This document shows, one piece after another, positions 47,227 through 56,030 of a stretch of 64,000 nt of DNA (the stretch's first letter is position 1; each line of letters starts with the position of its first letter). The position numbers and the translations under genes were made by a program. The notes beneath the pieces were generated by a model. The model ran no database searches. It was not told the DNA's origin and worked only from the letters and a program-made list of their open reading frames with translations. The stretch is from Mycolicibacterium gilvum (lineage in GTDB: Bacteria > Actinomycetota > Actinomycetes > Mycobacteriales > Mycobacteriaceae): NCBI RefSeq assembly GCF_900454025.1, contig NZ_UGQM01000001.1, positions 5,518,001 through 5,582,000 on the forward strand, read 5' to 3'.

Positions 47227-47552
47227 CGCAGTAGGCCGCGACGGGCGTAGACGGCGGCAGCCTGCTCGACGAGCGCCGCACAGCGTGGGGCGCCCCGCGC
47301 GATCAGCGAGGAGTGCAGTTCATCGAGTTCGGCGGCGGTGGAGCGGTGCGGCCGCAGCGCCTCGTACAGCGCCATGACCGTGTCGTCGTCGATGGTCGCC
47401 AGTTCGGCTGCGCGCCGGAAGTTCTCGGCCAGCTGAGGGTTGCCGCCTTCCTCGGCGACGGCCGCCTGGTGCTCCAGTACCGCGGGGTCCATCCGCAGGT
47501 CGCCCAGACCGAGCTTCCCGTCGACCGCGTTCTGCGTGGTGATCTCACTCAT
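47223..47552 (-). CDS. pduE: Diol dehydratase small (gamma) subunit
   Basis: 109 residues from ATG 47552, which overlaps the stop of the large/medium gene (ATGA). The all-helical small subunit is recognisable by DGKLGLGDLRMDPAVLEHQAAVAEEGGNPQLAENFRRAAELATI and DDTVMALYEALRPHRS. It is shorter than enterobacterial PduE (about 170 residues) and lacks the N-terminal amphipathic helix used there for microcompartment targeting. Confidence 0.88.
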   Translation of the reverse strand: MSEITTQNAVDGKLGLGDLRMDPAVLEHQAAVAEEGGNPQLAENFRRAAELATIDDDTVMALYEALRPHRSTAAELDELHSSLIARGAPRCAALVEQAAAVYARRGLLR

Positions 47553-49789
47553 CGCGCCTCGACCTTCACGGTGACCGGCGCCCGGCCGGGTTCGCACGCG
47601 CCACGCTCCAGCGCGACGAGGGCGACGGCGCGGGCGTGATAGCGCGCCGAGATGGACTCGTCGGTGCCACCGGTGAAGATCGGCACCGGCGCCATCCCCT
47701 TGGCATGGCGGGCCGCGTTCTTGCCCAGCTCGCGGTACATCTTCGCGGTCAGCAGCGGCGCGACGCTGAACAGCTCCAGGTTGGCCAGCGGCGCCAGGTC
47801 ACGGCGATGGATCAACGCGGTGCCCTTGCCCTGCAACCCGATCCCGATACCGGATCCCGACAGCCGGGCCGCGGTCAACCCGATCAGGCCGGTGTCGATG
47901 GTCGAGCAGACCCGCACCGTGCGGGCGATGCAACCTTCCTCCTCCAGCCCGGCGGCGATCTGGCGCAACACTTCCCCGACCGTCAGTCCGCACAGGGTCA
48001 GCCACACGCTGCGGCCCCACGCCGGCGACAGTCCGATGCAGACCTCGCGGGGGTCGCTGCCCTGATGTGCGGGTTCGACGTCGGTGACGACGACGTGCCC
48101 GCGGTGCTGCTCCTGGTCGACGGTCAACTCCGCACCGCTGCGGGCCTGCCGGATCGCGTCGATCTCGGCGCGTCGCTGCTCGGTGAGCGCGTAACCCGTT
48201 GCCGGGCCGCGGTAATCGTTCGGGTCGGTCAGCTTGGAGAGCACGCGGAACTGCTCGTCGAAGATCGCCGAGGTCTGCAGCTGGTCCCCGCGCAGTCGTT
48301 CGCGCGTCAGCGTCGTGATCGCCTCAGCCTCCTCGGTGAACCCTGTCCGGTGCAGCGAGGCGATCACGTCGAACACCGTCAGCTGCCGGGCCTCGATGGA
48401 GGCGGCGGACTCGGCCACCATTTTCGGATGCCCGGCCGGCAGATCGCGGGAACCGTTGGCGGCCACCACGTCCTCGACGCGGGCGTCGTCGTAGTCGGCC
48501 AGCCCGAGGTCGCGGTACACGGCCTGCACCGCCTGAGCGGCGCGTCGGCGCACCGCCTCGAGGTGTTCCGGCGACACCGTGCGCAGCCCTCCGTCGGCAC
48601 CCCAGTCCCGCTGCAGCACCAGGAAATCGTCCATGTCGTCGGAGTTGAAGTTCGACAGCGCGAAGGCGTTGTCGTAGCGAGGGATCGAGCCGAAACCCGA
48701 GAAGATGAAGTCCGCTCCGGCGAGCAGCACCGGTAGCGTATGAGCGCTGCGGCGGATGTCGGACTCGGAGATCAGGTTGTCGTTTCCCGCACACGACTCG
48801 AGGTCGCGCATCATCACCATCAGGTTCTCGGCGAGCAGCTCCTTCATGCCCTCGGGCACCGAGGCCACCACACCGACGCCGTCGATGCCGCCGTTCTGCA
48901 CACCCTGGGATCCCAGCGCCCGCGCCAGCGACACGCACCGCGACTCCAGGTACAGGATCGAGCACTTCTGCGCCGCGCCCATCAGCACCTCGGCGCCCCC
49001 GCCGCTGGTCACCCGCATCTTCAGCCCCCGCGACGCGTACGCCGACGTCAGGATCGCCTTGCTGAACGGGGTGTCGTCGCCGTCGATGAACACCTGCTCG
49101 GTGCCGTAGATCGAAATCGTCTCGGCGTAGCTGGTCAGTCCGCGCAACCCGAGCCGCAGCTCCAGGGCCTCCTCGATCGAGCACTGCGCCATCGCGCCCG
49201 GCGTCCCGACCTGCGAACCGATCAGCAGCGCCACCGCGTTCGACGGCGCGTCGCCGAGCACCGGGACCGTCGTCTCCACCTCACGGAATCCGTAGGCGAC
49301 CGCGCTGGCGGCGTCGGCCGCGATCAGCAGCGGATCGTCGAGCTGGTTGGTGACGTGGGCCTGGTTGCTGGGCGTGCGGCGGGCCCGCATCTTGACCATG
49401 GCCATCTGCATCTCCACCGGCGAGAGCAGGGCGACGACGCGGGCGAGTTTGGCGGGGGTGGTGCCGCCGATCAGCCGCACCACCTCCGCCCGCGGCACGT
49501 TGATGTCGACCACCATGCGTGCCAGCGTCTCGTCGTCGAGAGCCATGGCCTCGTCGGCGACCGCGAGGTCGATGCCGTAGCGGGCGATGAACTCGTCGAT
49601 GACGTCGAACTCGGCGACGTCTTTGGCGTCGAGTTCGACTACTGCGCCGTCCCTGATGACCAGAGACGGGGCAGGGTCATGCGGGCTGCTCATCGCGACG
49701 AGCCCGAGTGCGGCGTCGGGGACGCTGAACCCGTCGAGGTTGACAGGTTTCGAGTTCAGGACCCGGAACCTGCCCAACTCGTCAGCCAC
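47549..49789 (-). CDS. pduCD: B12-dependent diol/glycerol dehydratase, fused large and medium subunits
   Basis: 746 residues. Residues 1 to about 555 are the alpha (PduC) subunit, with the TIM-barrel stretch LRLGLRGLTSYAETISIYGTEQVF split around active-site residues, NQAHVTNQLDD, and PRYDNAF-type FGSIPRYDNAF. About 560-746 is the beta (PduD) subunit (EVCIGLSPAWGRSVW, DTGLIGLTAARLSGSGIGIGLQGKG). Separate genes in enterobacteria are one protein here. Reaction: 1,2-propanediol to propionaldehyde or glycerol to 3-hydroxypropionaldehyde via adenosylcobalamin. No targeting helix is seen at either end. It lies 13 bp downstream of an APC permease gene. Confidence 0.93.
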   Translation of the reverse strand: MADELGRFRVLNSKPVNLDGFSVPDAALGLVAMSSPHDPAPSLVIRDGAVVELDAKDVAEFDVIDEFIARYGIDLAVADEAMALDDETLARMVVDINVPRAEVVRLIGGTTPAKLARVVALLSPVEMQMAMVKMRARRTPSNQAHVTNQLDDPLLIAADAASAVAYGFREVETTVPVLGDAPSNAVALLIGSQVGTPGAMAQCSIEEALELRLGLRGLTSYAETISIYGTEQVFIDGDDTPFSKAILTSAYASRGLKMRVTSGGGAEVLMGAAQKCSILYLESRCVSLARALGSQGVQNGGIDGVGVVASVPEGMKELLAENLMVMMRDLESCAGNDNLISESDIRRSAHTLPVLLAGADFIFSGFGSIPRYDNAFALSNFNSDDMDDFLVLQRDWGADGGLRTVSPEHLEAVRRRAAQAVQAVYRDLGLADYDDARVEDVVAANGSRDLPAGHPKMVAESAASIEARQLTVFDVIASLHRTGFTEEAEAITTLTRERLRGDQLQTSAIFDEQFRVLSKLTDPNDYRGPATGYALTEQRRAEIDAIRQARSGAELTVDQEQHRGHVVVTDVEPAHQGSDPREVCIGLSPAWGRSVWLTLCGLTVGEVLRQIAAGLEEEGCIARTVRVCSTIDTGLIGLTAARLSGSGIGIGLQGKGTALIHRRDLAPLANLELFSVAPLLTAKMYRELGKNAARHAKGMAPVPIFTGGTDESISARYHARAVALVALERGACEPGRAPVTVKVEAR

Positions 49790-49802
49790 TGGAGAACCCT
49801 TC

Positions 49803-51344
49803 CTAATCGCGAACTTCGCTGTCGTCGTACACGATCCGGCCGATCAGCTCGTAGCGGCGCTTGTCCTTGAACTTGAAGTACAGCGCCATCGCCGCGCCGA
49901 ACGCGAAGACTCCGATCACGATCCATGGTGTCAGCTTGAACAGCAAGGTGCCCGATGCCGCGCCCGCGGCGGATTCCTTGTGTTCCCACAGCAGGTAGAC
50001 GACGTAGAGCATGCCGATGCCGCCGGTGAGCGGCGCCAGGAACGTCTTGAACCAGTGCGCGCTCGACGGGTGGTTCTTGTGGAAGTGGAAGTAGGCCACC
50101 ACCGAGAACGCACACAGTGACTGCACGATCAGGATCGCCATCGTCCCGAGGATCGCCAGCAGGGTGTACATGTGGATGTACGGATCCATCCCCGCGAAGA
50201 AGAACGCCAGCACCAGGACCAGCGCGATCCCGCTCTGCACGAACGACGCGATGTAGGGCGAGCCGTGCGTCTTGTGGGTGGCGCCCAGGGTCTTCTGCAG
50301 ACCGGTGGACAGACCTTCGCGGCCGAGCGCGTAGAGGTAGCGCGACGCGCAGTTGTGGAACGCCATGCCGCACGCGAACGATCCCGTCACCAGCAGGATG
50401 TTGAACAGGGTGATGGCCCATTCGCCGTAGGTGTCACGGACCGGCGCGAAGAAGATCTCCGAGGAGGTGTCCGCGCTCTGCGCCAGCTCGACCGCCTGCT
50501 GCGGCCCGGTGCCCGCGATGGCCATCCAGGACACGAAGACGTAGAAGATTCCGACACCGAGAACGGCGATCATGGTGGCGCGCGGGATGATTCGCTTGGG
50601 GTCCTTGGACTCCTCGCCGTACATCGCGGTGGACTCGAAACCGACCCAGGACCAGAACGCGAAGAACAGGCCGAGGCCGGCGCTGGCGCCGGCGATCGCC
50701 GCGGGCTGGAACGCACCGACCGGATTCAGCGTCTCGGCGATCGCGAAGCCGTCGGGCCCGCCGCCCTTGACGGCCACCGCGACGGCACCGAGGGCCAGCA
50801 TGAAGATCTCGGTGATCAGGAAGACTCCGAGGACCTTCGCCGTCAGGTTCACGTCGAAGTAGGTCAGGATGGAGTTCAGGACCAGCATCAGCAGCGCCGG
50901 CACCAGCCAGTGGATGGTGATGCCGAGCTGCGAGGACAGGAAGTTCTGGAAGAAGAACGCGAAGATGCCGATCAGCGACGCCTCGAACACGATGTAGGCC
51001 AGCGTGATGATCAGGCCGCTGGCCATGCCCATCACGCGGCCCAGACCGTGTGAGATGTAGCCGTAGAACGCGCCGGTGGCGGTGATGTGCTTGGCCATCG
51101 TCGCGTAACCGATCGCGAACAGGCCCAGCACGATGGTGGCGACGAGATAGCCGGCGGGTGCGTGCGAACCATTTCCGAAGCCGACGGCGATCGGGACGTT
51201 GCCGACCATCGCGGTGATCGGCGCGGCGGTCGCGACCGCCATGAAGATCACGCCGAAGGTGCCGACGGCGTTGCGCTTGAGCCGTTGTACGGAATCGGTG
51301 GGTGTTGTCTGACCTGGGGCCGTTCTTTCGGCGGATTCAGTCAT
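49803..51344 (-). CDS. APC-family permease
   Basis: 513 residues with about 12 membrane segments. N-terminus LKRNAVGTFGVIFMAVATAAPITAMVGNVPIAVG and the FESTAMYGEESKDPKRIIPRAT loop are typical of amino acid/polyamine/organocation transporters. First gene of the diol dehydratase operon and divergent from the microcompartment operon; homologues accompany RMM microcompartments, so it may import an amino alcohol such as 1-amino-2-propanol or aminoacetone. This substrate is inferred from context only. The upstream mRNA contains a 6-bp hairpin (51381-51398). Confidence 0.88.
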   Translation of the reverse strand: MTESAERTAPGQTTPTDSVQRLKRNAVGTFGVIFMAVATAAPITAMVGNVPIAVGFGNGSHAPAGYLVATIVLGLFAIGYATMAKHITATGAFYGYISHGLGRVMGMASGLIITLAYIVFEASLIGIFAFFFQNFLSSQLGITIHWLVPALLMLVLNSILTYFDVNLTAKVLGVFLITEIFMLALGAVAVAVKGGGPDGFAIAETLNPVGAFQPAAIAGASAGLGLFFAFWSWVGFESTAMYGEESKDPKRIIPRATMIAVLGVGIFYVFVSWMAIAGTGPQQAVELAQSADTSSEIFFAPVRDTYGEWAITLFNILLVTGSFACGMAFHNCASRYLYALGREGLSTGLQKTLGATHKTHGSPYIASFVQSGIALVLVLAFFFAGMDPYIHMYTLLAILGTMAILIVQSLCAFSVVAYFHFHKNHPSSAHWFKTFLAPLTGGIGMLYVVYLLWEHKESAAGAASGTLLFKLTPWIVIGVFAFGAAMALYFKFKDKRRYELIGRIVYDDSEVRD

Positions 51345-51401
51345 CTGGAGAGGCCTTCCATGGCGAAGGAGGGAAACCCGGTTCAGCTCGTCCTGAACTC
51401 A

Positions 51402-51423
51402 CACTGTGGTCTAGACCACAGTG
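51402..51423. promoter_or_regulatory. Perfect 22-bp palindrome in the divergent control region
   Basis: The stretch is fully palindromic over 22 bp, with core TGTGGTCTAGACCACA. GGTCTAGACC is the operator core known for HutC-type GntR regulators (DasR and similar). It lies 58 bp upstream of the permease start and 127 bp upstream of the microcompartment operon. The GntR gene at 58541 is the likely partner, though the other two sites have a 3-nt rather than 4-nt centre. Confidence 0.65.
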
Positions 51424-51482
51424 GCGAACCTCGAACATATTGGCACTACCAAATGAGCTGTGCAACCCCTGTGAACGTCCGA

Positions 51483-51511
51483 TTGACATAAATGGTCATA
51501 CCGTTTAGTTT
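51483..51511 (+). promoter_or_regulatory. Microcompartment operon promoter with operator in its spacer
   Basis: TTGACA (51483-51488) and TAGTTT (51506-51511) are separated by 17 bp, a near-ideal sigma-A promoter. The spacer holds AATGGTCATACCGTT (51491-51505), a palindrome of the AAnGGTnnnACCnTT type like the site in front of the GntR gene (58506-58518). A repressor bound here would exclude RNA polymerase. Confidence 0.65.
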
Positions 51512-51549
51512 TTGGTTCACACCCGGCCGACCGCACGACAGGGAGTCCC

Positions 51550-52830
51550 GTGTACGACTACGGCACGTTCTCGTTCGATTCCAAAGCCCAGGTGCTGGAA
51601 CGTGCCAAAGAGTTCTGGAACCCCGACAAGACCCAGTTCTGGACCGACACCGGCGTCGACCTGGTGATCGACCGCCGGCAGGACTACTTCCTGTGGGACA
51701 TGACCGGCCGCCGCCTGATCGACATGCACCTCAACGGCGGCACCTACAACCTCGGCCACCGCAATCCCGAGGTGATGCAGGCGATCACCGACGGGATGGC
51801 GCACTTCGACGTCGGCAACCACCACTTCCCGTCGGTGGCACGAACCGCGTTGGCCCAGAAGCTGATCGAGTCCGCACCGCAATCGTTGAGCAAGGTCGCG
51901 TTCGGTTCCGGCGGCGGTGAGGCCATCGACATCGCGCTCAAGAGCGCCCGGCACGCCACCCAGCGCCGCAAGATCGTCTCGATCGTCAAGGCCTACCACG
52001 GGCACACGGGCCTGGCGGTCGCGACGGGTGACGACCGCTTCGCGAAACTGTTCCTCGCCGACCGGCCCGACGAGTTCGTCCAGGTGCCCTTCGGCGACAC
52101 CGATGCGATGGAGCAGGCGCTGCGCGGTCGCGACGTCGCCGCGGTGATCATGGAGACCATCCCGGCCACGTACGGATTTCCGTTGCCGCCCATCGGATAT
52201 CTGGAAGCGGTCAAGGACCTGTGCGTGCGCTACGACGCCCTCTACATCGCCGACGAGGTGCAGACCGGGCTGATGCGCACCGGGGAGATGTGGGGCATCA
52301 CCAAACACGGCATCGAACCCGACATCATGGTCACCGGCAAGGGGCTCTCGGGCGGCATGTACCCGATCACCGCGGCGCTGCTCAGCGACCGCGCCGCCCA
52401 GTGGCTCCACCAGGACGGGTTCGGCCACATCTCCACGTTCGGCGGCGCCGAGCTGGGCTGCGTGGCTGCCCTGAAAACCCTGGAGATCACCAGCCGTCCC
52501 GAGGTGCGCTCGTCGGTGCACTACATCGCCGACATCTTCGCCAAGGGTCTGGCCGCCATCCAGGCCGACCACCCGGGCTGGTTCGTCGGCATCCGGCAGA
52601 ACGGCGTGGTGATCGGGCTGGAGTTCGACCACCCCGAGGGCGCGAAGTTCGTGATGCGCGAGCTCTACCAGAACGGGGTGTGGGCGATCTTCTCGACGCT
52701 GGATCCCCGTGTGCTGCAATTCAAACCGGGCCTGCTGCTCAACCGTGACCTCTGCGAGGACGTCCTCGACCGTGTCGAGGTCGCCGTCGGACGGGCGAAG
52801 CTGGCCGCGACCGGACGGAGGAAGCCGTGA
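51550..52830 (+). CDS. Class III PLP enzyme, probable aminopropanol-phosphate phospho-lyase
   Basis: 426 residues from GTG (GGGAG 5 nt upstream). Class III aminotransferase fold: GGTYNLGHRNPEV, FGSGGGEAIDIALKSAR, DEVQTGLMRTGEMWG, PLP lysine K264 in MVTGKGLSGGMYPI. In RMM loci this enzyme is thought to act like ethanolamine-phosphate phospho-lyase, turning 1-amino-2-propanol O-phosphate into propionaldehyde, phosphate and ammonia. It could instead be a true transaminase. First gene of the microcompartment operon; overlaps the aldehyde dehydrogenase (GTGA). No obvious targeting helix. Confidence 0.8.
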   Translation: MYDYGTFSFDSKAQVLERAKEFWNPDKTQFWTDTGVDLVIDRRQDYFLWDMTGRRLIDMHLNGGTYNLGHRNPEVMQAITDGMAHFDVGNHHFPSVARTALAQKLIESAPQSLSKVAFGSGGGEAIDIALKSARHATQRRKIVSIVKAYHGHTGLAVATGDDRFAKLFLADRPDEFVQVPFGDTDAMEQALRGRDVAAVIMETIPATYGFPLPPIGYLEAVKDLCVRYDALYIADEVQTGLMRTGEMWGITKHGIEPDIMVTGKGLSGGMYPITAALLSDRAAQWLHQDGFGHISTFGGAELGCVAALKTLEITSRPEVRSSVHYIADIFAKGLAAIQADHPGWFVGIRQNGVVIGLEFDHPEGAKFVMRELYQNGVWAIFSTLDPRVLQFKPGLLLNRDLCEDVLDRVEVAVGRAKLAATGRRKP

Positions 52831-54383
52831 TTGCGGTACCCCACGCAGGTCAACTGCTCGAGCGCGCGCACTTCGCCGCCTCGGCCTACGCCGACTACGA
52901 CCAGGCCTCGGTCGCCAGGATCGTCGACGCCGTCGCCGAGGCCGGCCACCGCAACGCCGAACGCTTCGCCGCGGCGGCGGTCGCCGAGACACAGATGGGT
53001 GTCGTCGAGCACAAGGTGACGAAGAACCGCGCCTGCTCGCGCGGCATCGTCGAGTTCTACCGCGACCAGGACTACGTGACCCCGCGCATCGACACCGCGC
53101 GCAAGATCGTCGAGATCCCGCGCCCCGCCGGTGTGGTGCTGGCCCTGACGCCGACCACCAATCCCGTTGCCACGGTGTACTTCAAGGTCATCCTGGCGTT
53201 GATGACGCGCAACGCGGTGGTCGTCGCCCCCCATCCGCGGGCCAGACAGTGCTCGGCGGACGCCGCCCGGGTGCTGGCCGAGGCCGCCGAGGCCGCAGGT
53301 GCTCCCGACGGGATCGTGCAGGTCATCGACGAGCCGTCCCTGCCGCTGGTCGAAGCGCTGATGTCCGACGAGCGCACCGACGTCATCGTCGCGACCGGTG
53401 GTACCGGCGTGGTGCGCGCCGCGTACTCGTCGGGAAACCCGGCGCTGGGCGTCGGGCCCGGCAACGTGCCGGTCTTCGTCGACGCCACTGCCGACATCGA
53501 CACCGCCGCTCGGCGGATCGTCGACAGCAAGGCCTTCGACAACTCGGTGCTGTGCACCAACGAGTCGGTGCTGATCGCCGAGGAGTCCATCGCGGCGAAG
53601 CTGCGGACCTCGCTGACCCGCCACGGCGCCCACATCCTCGATGCCGACGCCGCAGACCGGTTGCGCGAGTACATGTTCCCCGACGGCGCCCTCAACACCG
53701 AGGTGGTGGGCCGCGACGCGGCCTGGATCGCCGAACGCATCGGGCTGCGCGTCACGCCGAAGACCAGGGTCCTGATCGCCCCGTTCACCGATGTCATCGG
53801 CGAGGAGGTGCTGACCCACGAGAAGCTCTGCCCGGTCCTCGGCATGACCACCGTCGCCGACGCACCCCGCGGTATCCGTGCCGCCCGCGCCGTGGTGCGG
53901 ATCGCCGGCGCCGGATACTCCGCCGCGATCCACAGCGAAGACGCCTCTGTCATCACCGAATTCGCGGCCAAGGTGCCGGTGCTGCGGGTGTCGGTCAACG
54001 TCGGCAACAGCACCGGCAGCTCGGGGCTCGATACCAACCTGGCACCGTCGATGACGATCGGCACCGGCTTCGTCGGGCGCAGCTCGATCGGTGAGAACCT
54101 GCAGCCGGAGAATCTGCTGAACTGGGCACGGATCGCCTACAACGCCGATACCGCGGTCACGATGCCGAACTTCGCCGGGCTGTCCCCCTGGCACGCGCCC
54201 ACCGGCCCGGTGCCTGCCTATCCGCGCGCGTCCAACGACCAATCGGCCACCCCCGCCCCCGCACCCGCGGCCTCCGTCAGCAGGCCGACCGCCCCGCGGT
54301 CCGCCGACCCCGGCATCGAGGCGCTGCGCGCCGAGTTGCGTGCGCTGGTGGCCGAAGAACTCGCCCAACTGATCAAGAGGTGA
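52827..54383 (+). CDS. CoA-acylating aldehyde dehydrogenase with C-terminal encapsulation peptide
   Basis: 518 residues. PduP/EutE-like fold: VLALTPTTNPVATVYFK, ATGGTGVVRAAYSSGNPALGVGPGNVPVF and catalytic C243 (FDNSVLCTNES). Converts propionaldehyde, CoA and NAD+ to propionyl-CoA inside the shell. After about residue 470 comes a Pro/Ala/Ser linker (ATPAPAPAASVSRPTAP) and a terminal amphipathic helix (GIEALRAELRALVAEELAQL, 496-515), a classical cargo-targeting peptide, placed at the C-terminus instead of the N-terminus of enterobacterial PduP. GTG start overlaps the PLP enzyme stop. Confidence 0.92.
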   Translation: MIAVPHAGQLLERAHFAASAYADYDQASVARIVDAVAEAGHRNAERFAAAAVAETQMGVVEHKVTKNRACSRGIVEFYRDQDYVTPRIDTARKIVEIPRPAGVVLALTPTTNPVATVYFKVILALMTRNAVVVAPHPRARQCSADAARVLAEAAEAAGAPDGIVQVIDEPSLPLVEALMSDERTDVIVATGGTGVVRAAYSSGNPALGVGPGNVPVFVDATADIDTAARRIVDSKAFDNSVLCTNESVLIAEESIAAKLRTSLTRHGAHILDADAADRLREYMFPDGALNTEVVGRDAAWIAERIGLRVTPKTRVLIAPFTDVIGEEVLTHEKLCPVLGMTTVADAPRGIRAARAVVRIAGAGYSAAIHSEDASVITEFAAKVPVLRVSVNVGNSTGSSGLDTNLAPSMTIGTGFVGRSSIGENLQPENLLNWARIAYNADTAVTMPNFAGLSPWHAPTGPVPAYPRASNDQSATPAPAPAASVSRPTAPRSADPGIEALRAELRALVAEELAQLIKR

Positions 54384-54386
54384 CCC

Positions 54387-54992
54387 GTGGCTGAACTGCG
54401 TTCGTTCATCTTCATCGATCGGCTTCAGCCGCAGACGATGTCGTACCTGGGCACCTGGATCAAGGGCGCCCTGCCCCGCGCCGGCGTCGCCGCGCAGATC
54501 ATCGAAGTGGCTCCCGGCCTCGACATCGAGGGCGTCACCGACGTCGCACTCAAGCACGCCGAGGTGCAGGCCGGCGTGCTGGTCGTCGAGCGTCAGTTCG
54601 GATATCTGGAGTTCCACGGCGACACCGCCAACGTCGAAGCCGCCGCCGACGCCGCCCTCGCCGAACTGGGCCGCGACGCCGGATCGGCCACTGCGCCGCA
54701 GATCCTGGCCTCCCGCATCATCTCCAGCATCGATCAGCAGCACGCATTCCTGATCAACCGCAACAAGATCGGGTCGATGGTGCTGGCCGGCGAGTCGCTG
54801 TACGTGCTCGAGGTGTCCCCTGCCTCCTACGCGATCCTGGCCACCAACGAGGCCGAGAAGGCCGCCGACGTGAAGGTCGTCGACTTCCGGATGATCGGCG
54901 CGACGGGCCGGGTGTACCTGTCCGGCAGCGAATCCGACATCCGCCAAGCCGCCGCGGCGGCCGAAGAGGCCCTCGCCCGGAGCGTGCGGTGA
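54387..54992 (+). CDS. BMC-T shell protein (tandem BMC domains), copy 1
   Basis: 201 residues with two BMC domains (about 5-95 and 105-198); each ends in the strand-helix pattern (ERQFGYLEFHGDTANVEAA; RMIGATGRVYLSGSESDIRQAA). Trimers of such proteins form pseudohexameric facets with a central pore. Position matches MSMEG_0275 in the M. smegmatis RMM locus as I recall it. GTG start 3 bp after the dehydrogenase stop; overlaps the next gene (GTGA). Confidence 0.92.
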   Translation: MAELRSFIFIDRLQPQTMSYLGTWIKGALPRAGVAAQIIEVAPGLDIEGVTDVALKHAEVQAGVLVVERQFGYLEFHGDTANVEAAADAALAELGRDAGSATAPQILASRIISSIDQQHAFLINRNKIGSMVLAGESLYVLEVSPASYAILATNEAEKAADVKVVDFRMIGATGRVYLSGSESDIRQAAAAAEEALARSVR

Positions 54993-55441
54993 GCGTCGAC
55001 CGGGAGGTGCTCCGACAACTCGTGCGCGACGTGGTGCGCGAAGCCGTTGCTGATCTGCCGACCCCGGCCCCCACGAGGACCAACGGCCCCGTCGCGACCG
55101 GACCGCTGGCCGCCGACGAACGCTCCCGCACCGACACCGTACGCCTCACCAACGACCGCGATCTGGATGTGTTCGTCCGGAACCTGCTGCACCTGTTCGA
55201 GAATCCGAAGACCCGCGCCGACCTGCGGCACGGCCGGCTGCGCTTCCGGCTGGCCGGAACCGACCGCGGCGGACCCGGCAGCAGCACCCGCGTCGAACGC
55301 GGCGCGGTCACCGAACGGCAGATCACCGACATCGCCGCCACCGGCGCATCCCTGGTCCTCGGCCCCCGCGCCGTGATGACCCCGCTGGCCCGCGAACGCG
55401 CCCGTGCGCTGGGCGTCACGATCCACAAGGAGCGAACATGA
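54989..55441 (+). CDS. Microcompartment-associated protein with N-terminal targeting-like helix
   Basis: 150 residues; function not recognised. The N-terminus ([20 protein letters not shown], residues 2-21) is a strongly amphipathic helix followed by a Pro/Thr linker, the look of an encapsulation peptide. A middle basic part ([16 protein letters not shown]) precedes a C-terminal [20 protein letters not shown] segment, a short motif also seen in some Eut and Pdu accessory proteins. It lies between BMC-T and BMC-P with start and stop overlaps on both sides, so stoichiometric co-production is likely. Probably lumenal cargo or an assembly factor. Confidence 0.6.
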   Translation: MSVDREVLRQLVRDVVREAVADLPTPAPTRTNGPVATGPLAADERSRTDTVRLTNDRDLDVFVRNLLHLFENPKTRADLRHGRLRFRLAGTDRGGPGSSTRVERGAVTERQITDIAATGASLVLGPRAVMTPLARERARALGVTIHKERT

Positions 55442-55683
55442 TCCGTGGCACGGTCATCGGTCAGGTCTGGTCGACCCGACGCATCGACGGCATCCCGGCC
55501 GGCGCCTTCCTCGAAGTCGAGGTGGACGGCTCCGGCTCCCGGCTGATCGCCTTAGACGTCCTCGGCAGCGGCGTCGGCGAACACGTGCTCGTCACCCAGG
55601 GCTCGGTGGCGGCGAGTTGGTTCACCGGCACCCCGCCGCCGGTCGACGCACTGATCATCGGCTCCATCGATCCCACCGGTTGA
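55438..55683 (+). CDS. BMC-P vertex protein (EutN/CcmL type)
   Basis: 81 residues. The pentameric vertex protein that closes the corners of the shell: [50 protein letters not shown] and [13 protein letters not shown] overlaps the previous stop (ATGA). One copy only, which suits a single vertex type. Confidence 0.93.
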   Translation: MIRGTVIGQVWSTRRIDGIPAGAFLEVEVDGSGSRLIALDVLGSGVGEHVLVTQGSVAASWFTGTPPPVDALIIGSIDPTG

Positions 55684-55739
55684 CCGTCCCGGCTACCGGC
55701 CCCGTCCGTTCCAATAATCCGACACAAAGGAGAAACACC

Positions 55740-56021
55740 ATGGCCAGCAACGCGATCGGAATGATCGAGACCAAGGGTTACGTCGCCGCGCTCGCAGCAG
55801 CCGACGCAATGGTCAAGGCCGCGAACGTGACCATCACCGACCGCAAAGAGGTGGGTGACGGTCTGGTGGCCGTCATCGTCACCGGCGAGGTCGGCGCCGT
55901 CAAGGCCGCCACCGAGGCGGGTGCCGAAACCGCTTCGCAGGTAGGCGAACTCGTCAGCGTGCACGTGATCCCGCGGCCGCACAACGAGCTCGGCGCACAC
56001 TTCTCCGTCGCCGCACAGTAG
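55740..56021 (+). CDS. BMC-H hexameric shell protein
   Basis: 93 residues, a single canonical BMC domain: [49 protein letters not shown] and [14 protein letters not shown]. It has the strongest ribosome site of the operon (AAAGGAG 7-9 nt upstream) and a 56-bp gap before it, fitting its role as the most abundant facet protein. Confidence 0.95.
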   Translation: MASNAIGMIETKGYVAALAAADAMVKAANVTITDRKEVGDGLVAVIVTGEVGAVKAATEAGAETASQVGELVSVHVIPRPHNELGAHFSVAAQ

Positions 56022-56030
56022 TCTCGGCCA

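Noticed and set aside
51345..51549. Cobalamin riboswitch before the diol dehydratase operon
   Set aside because: The gap is short and I found no B12-box-like sequence; palindromic operators explain the conserved-looking parts.
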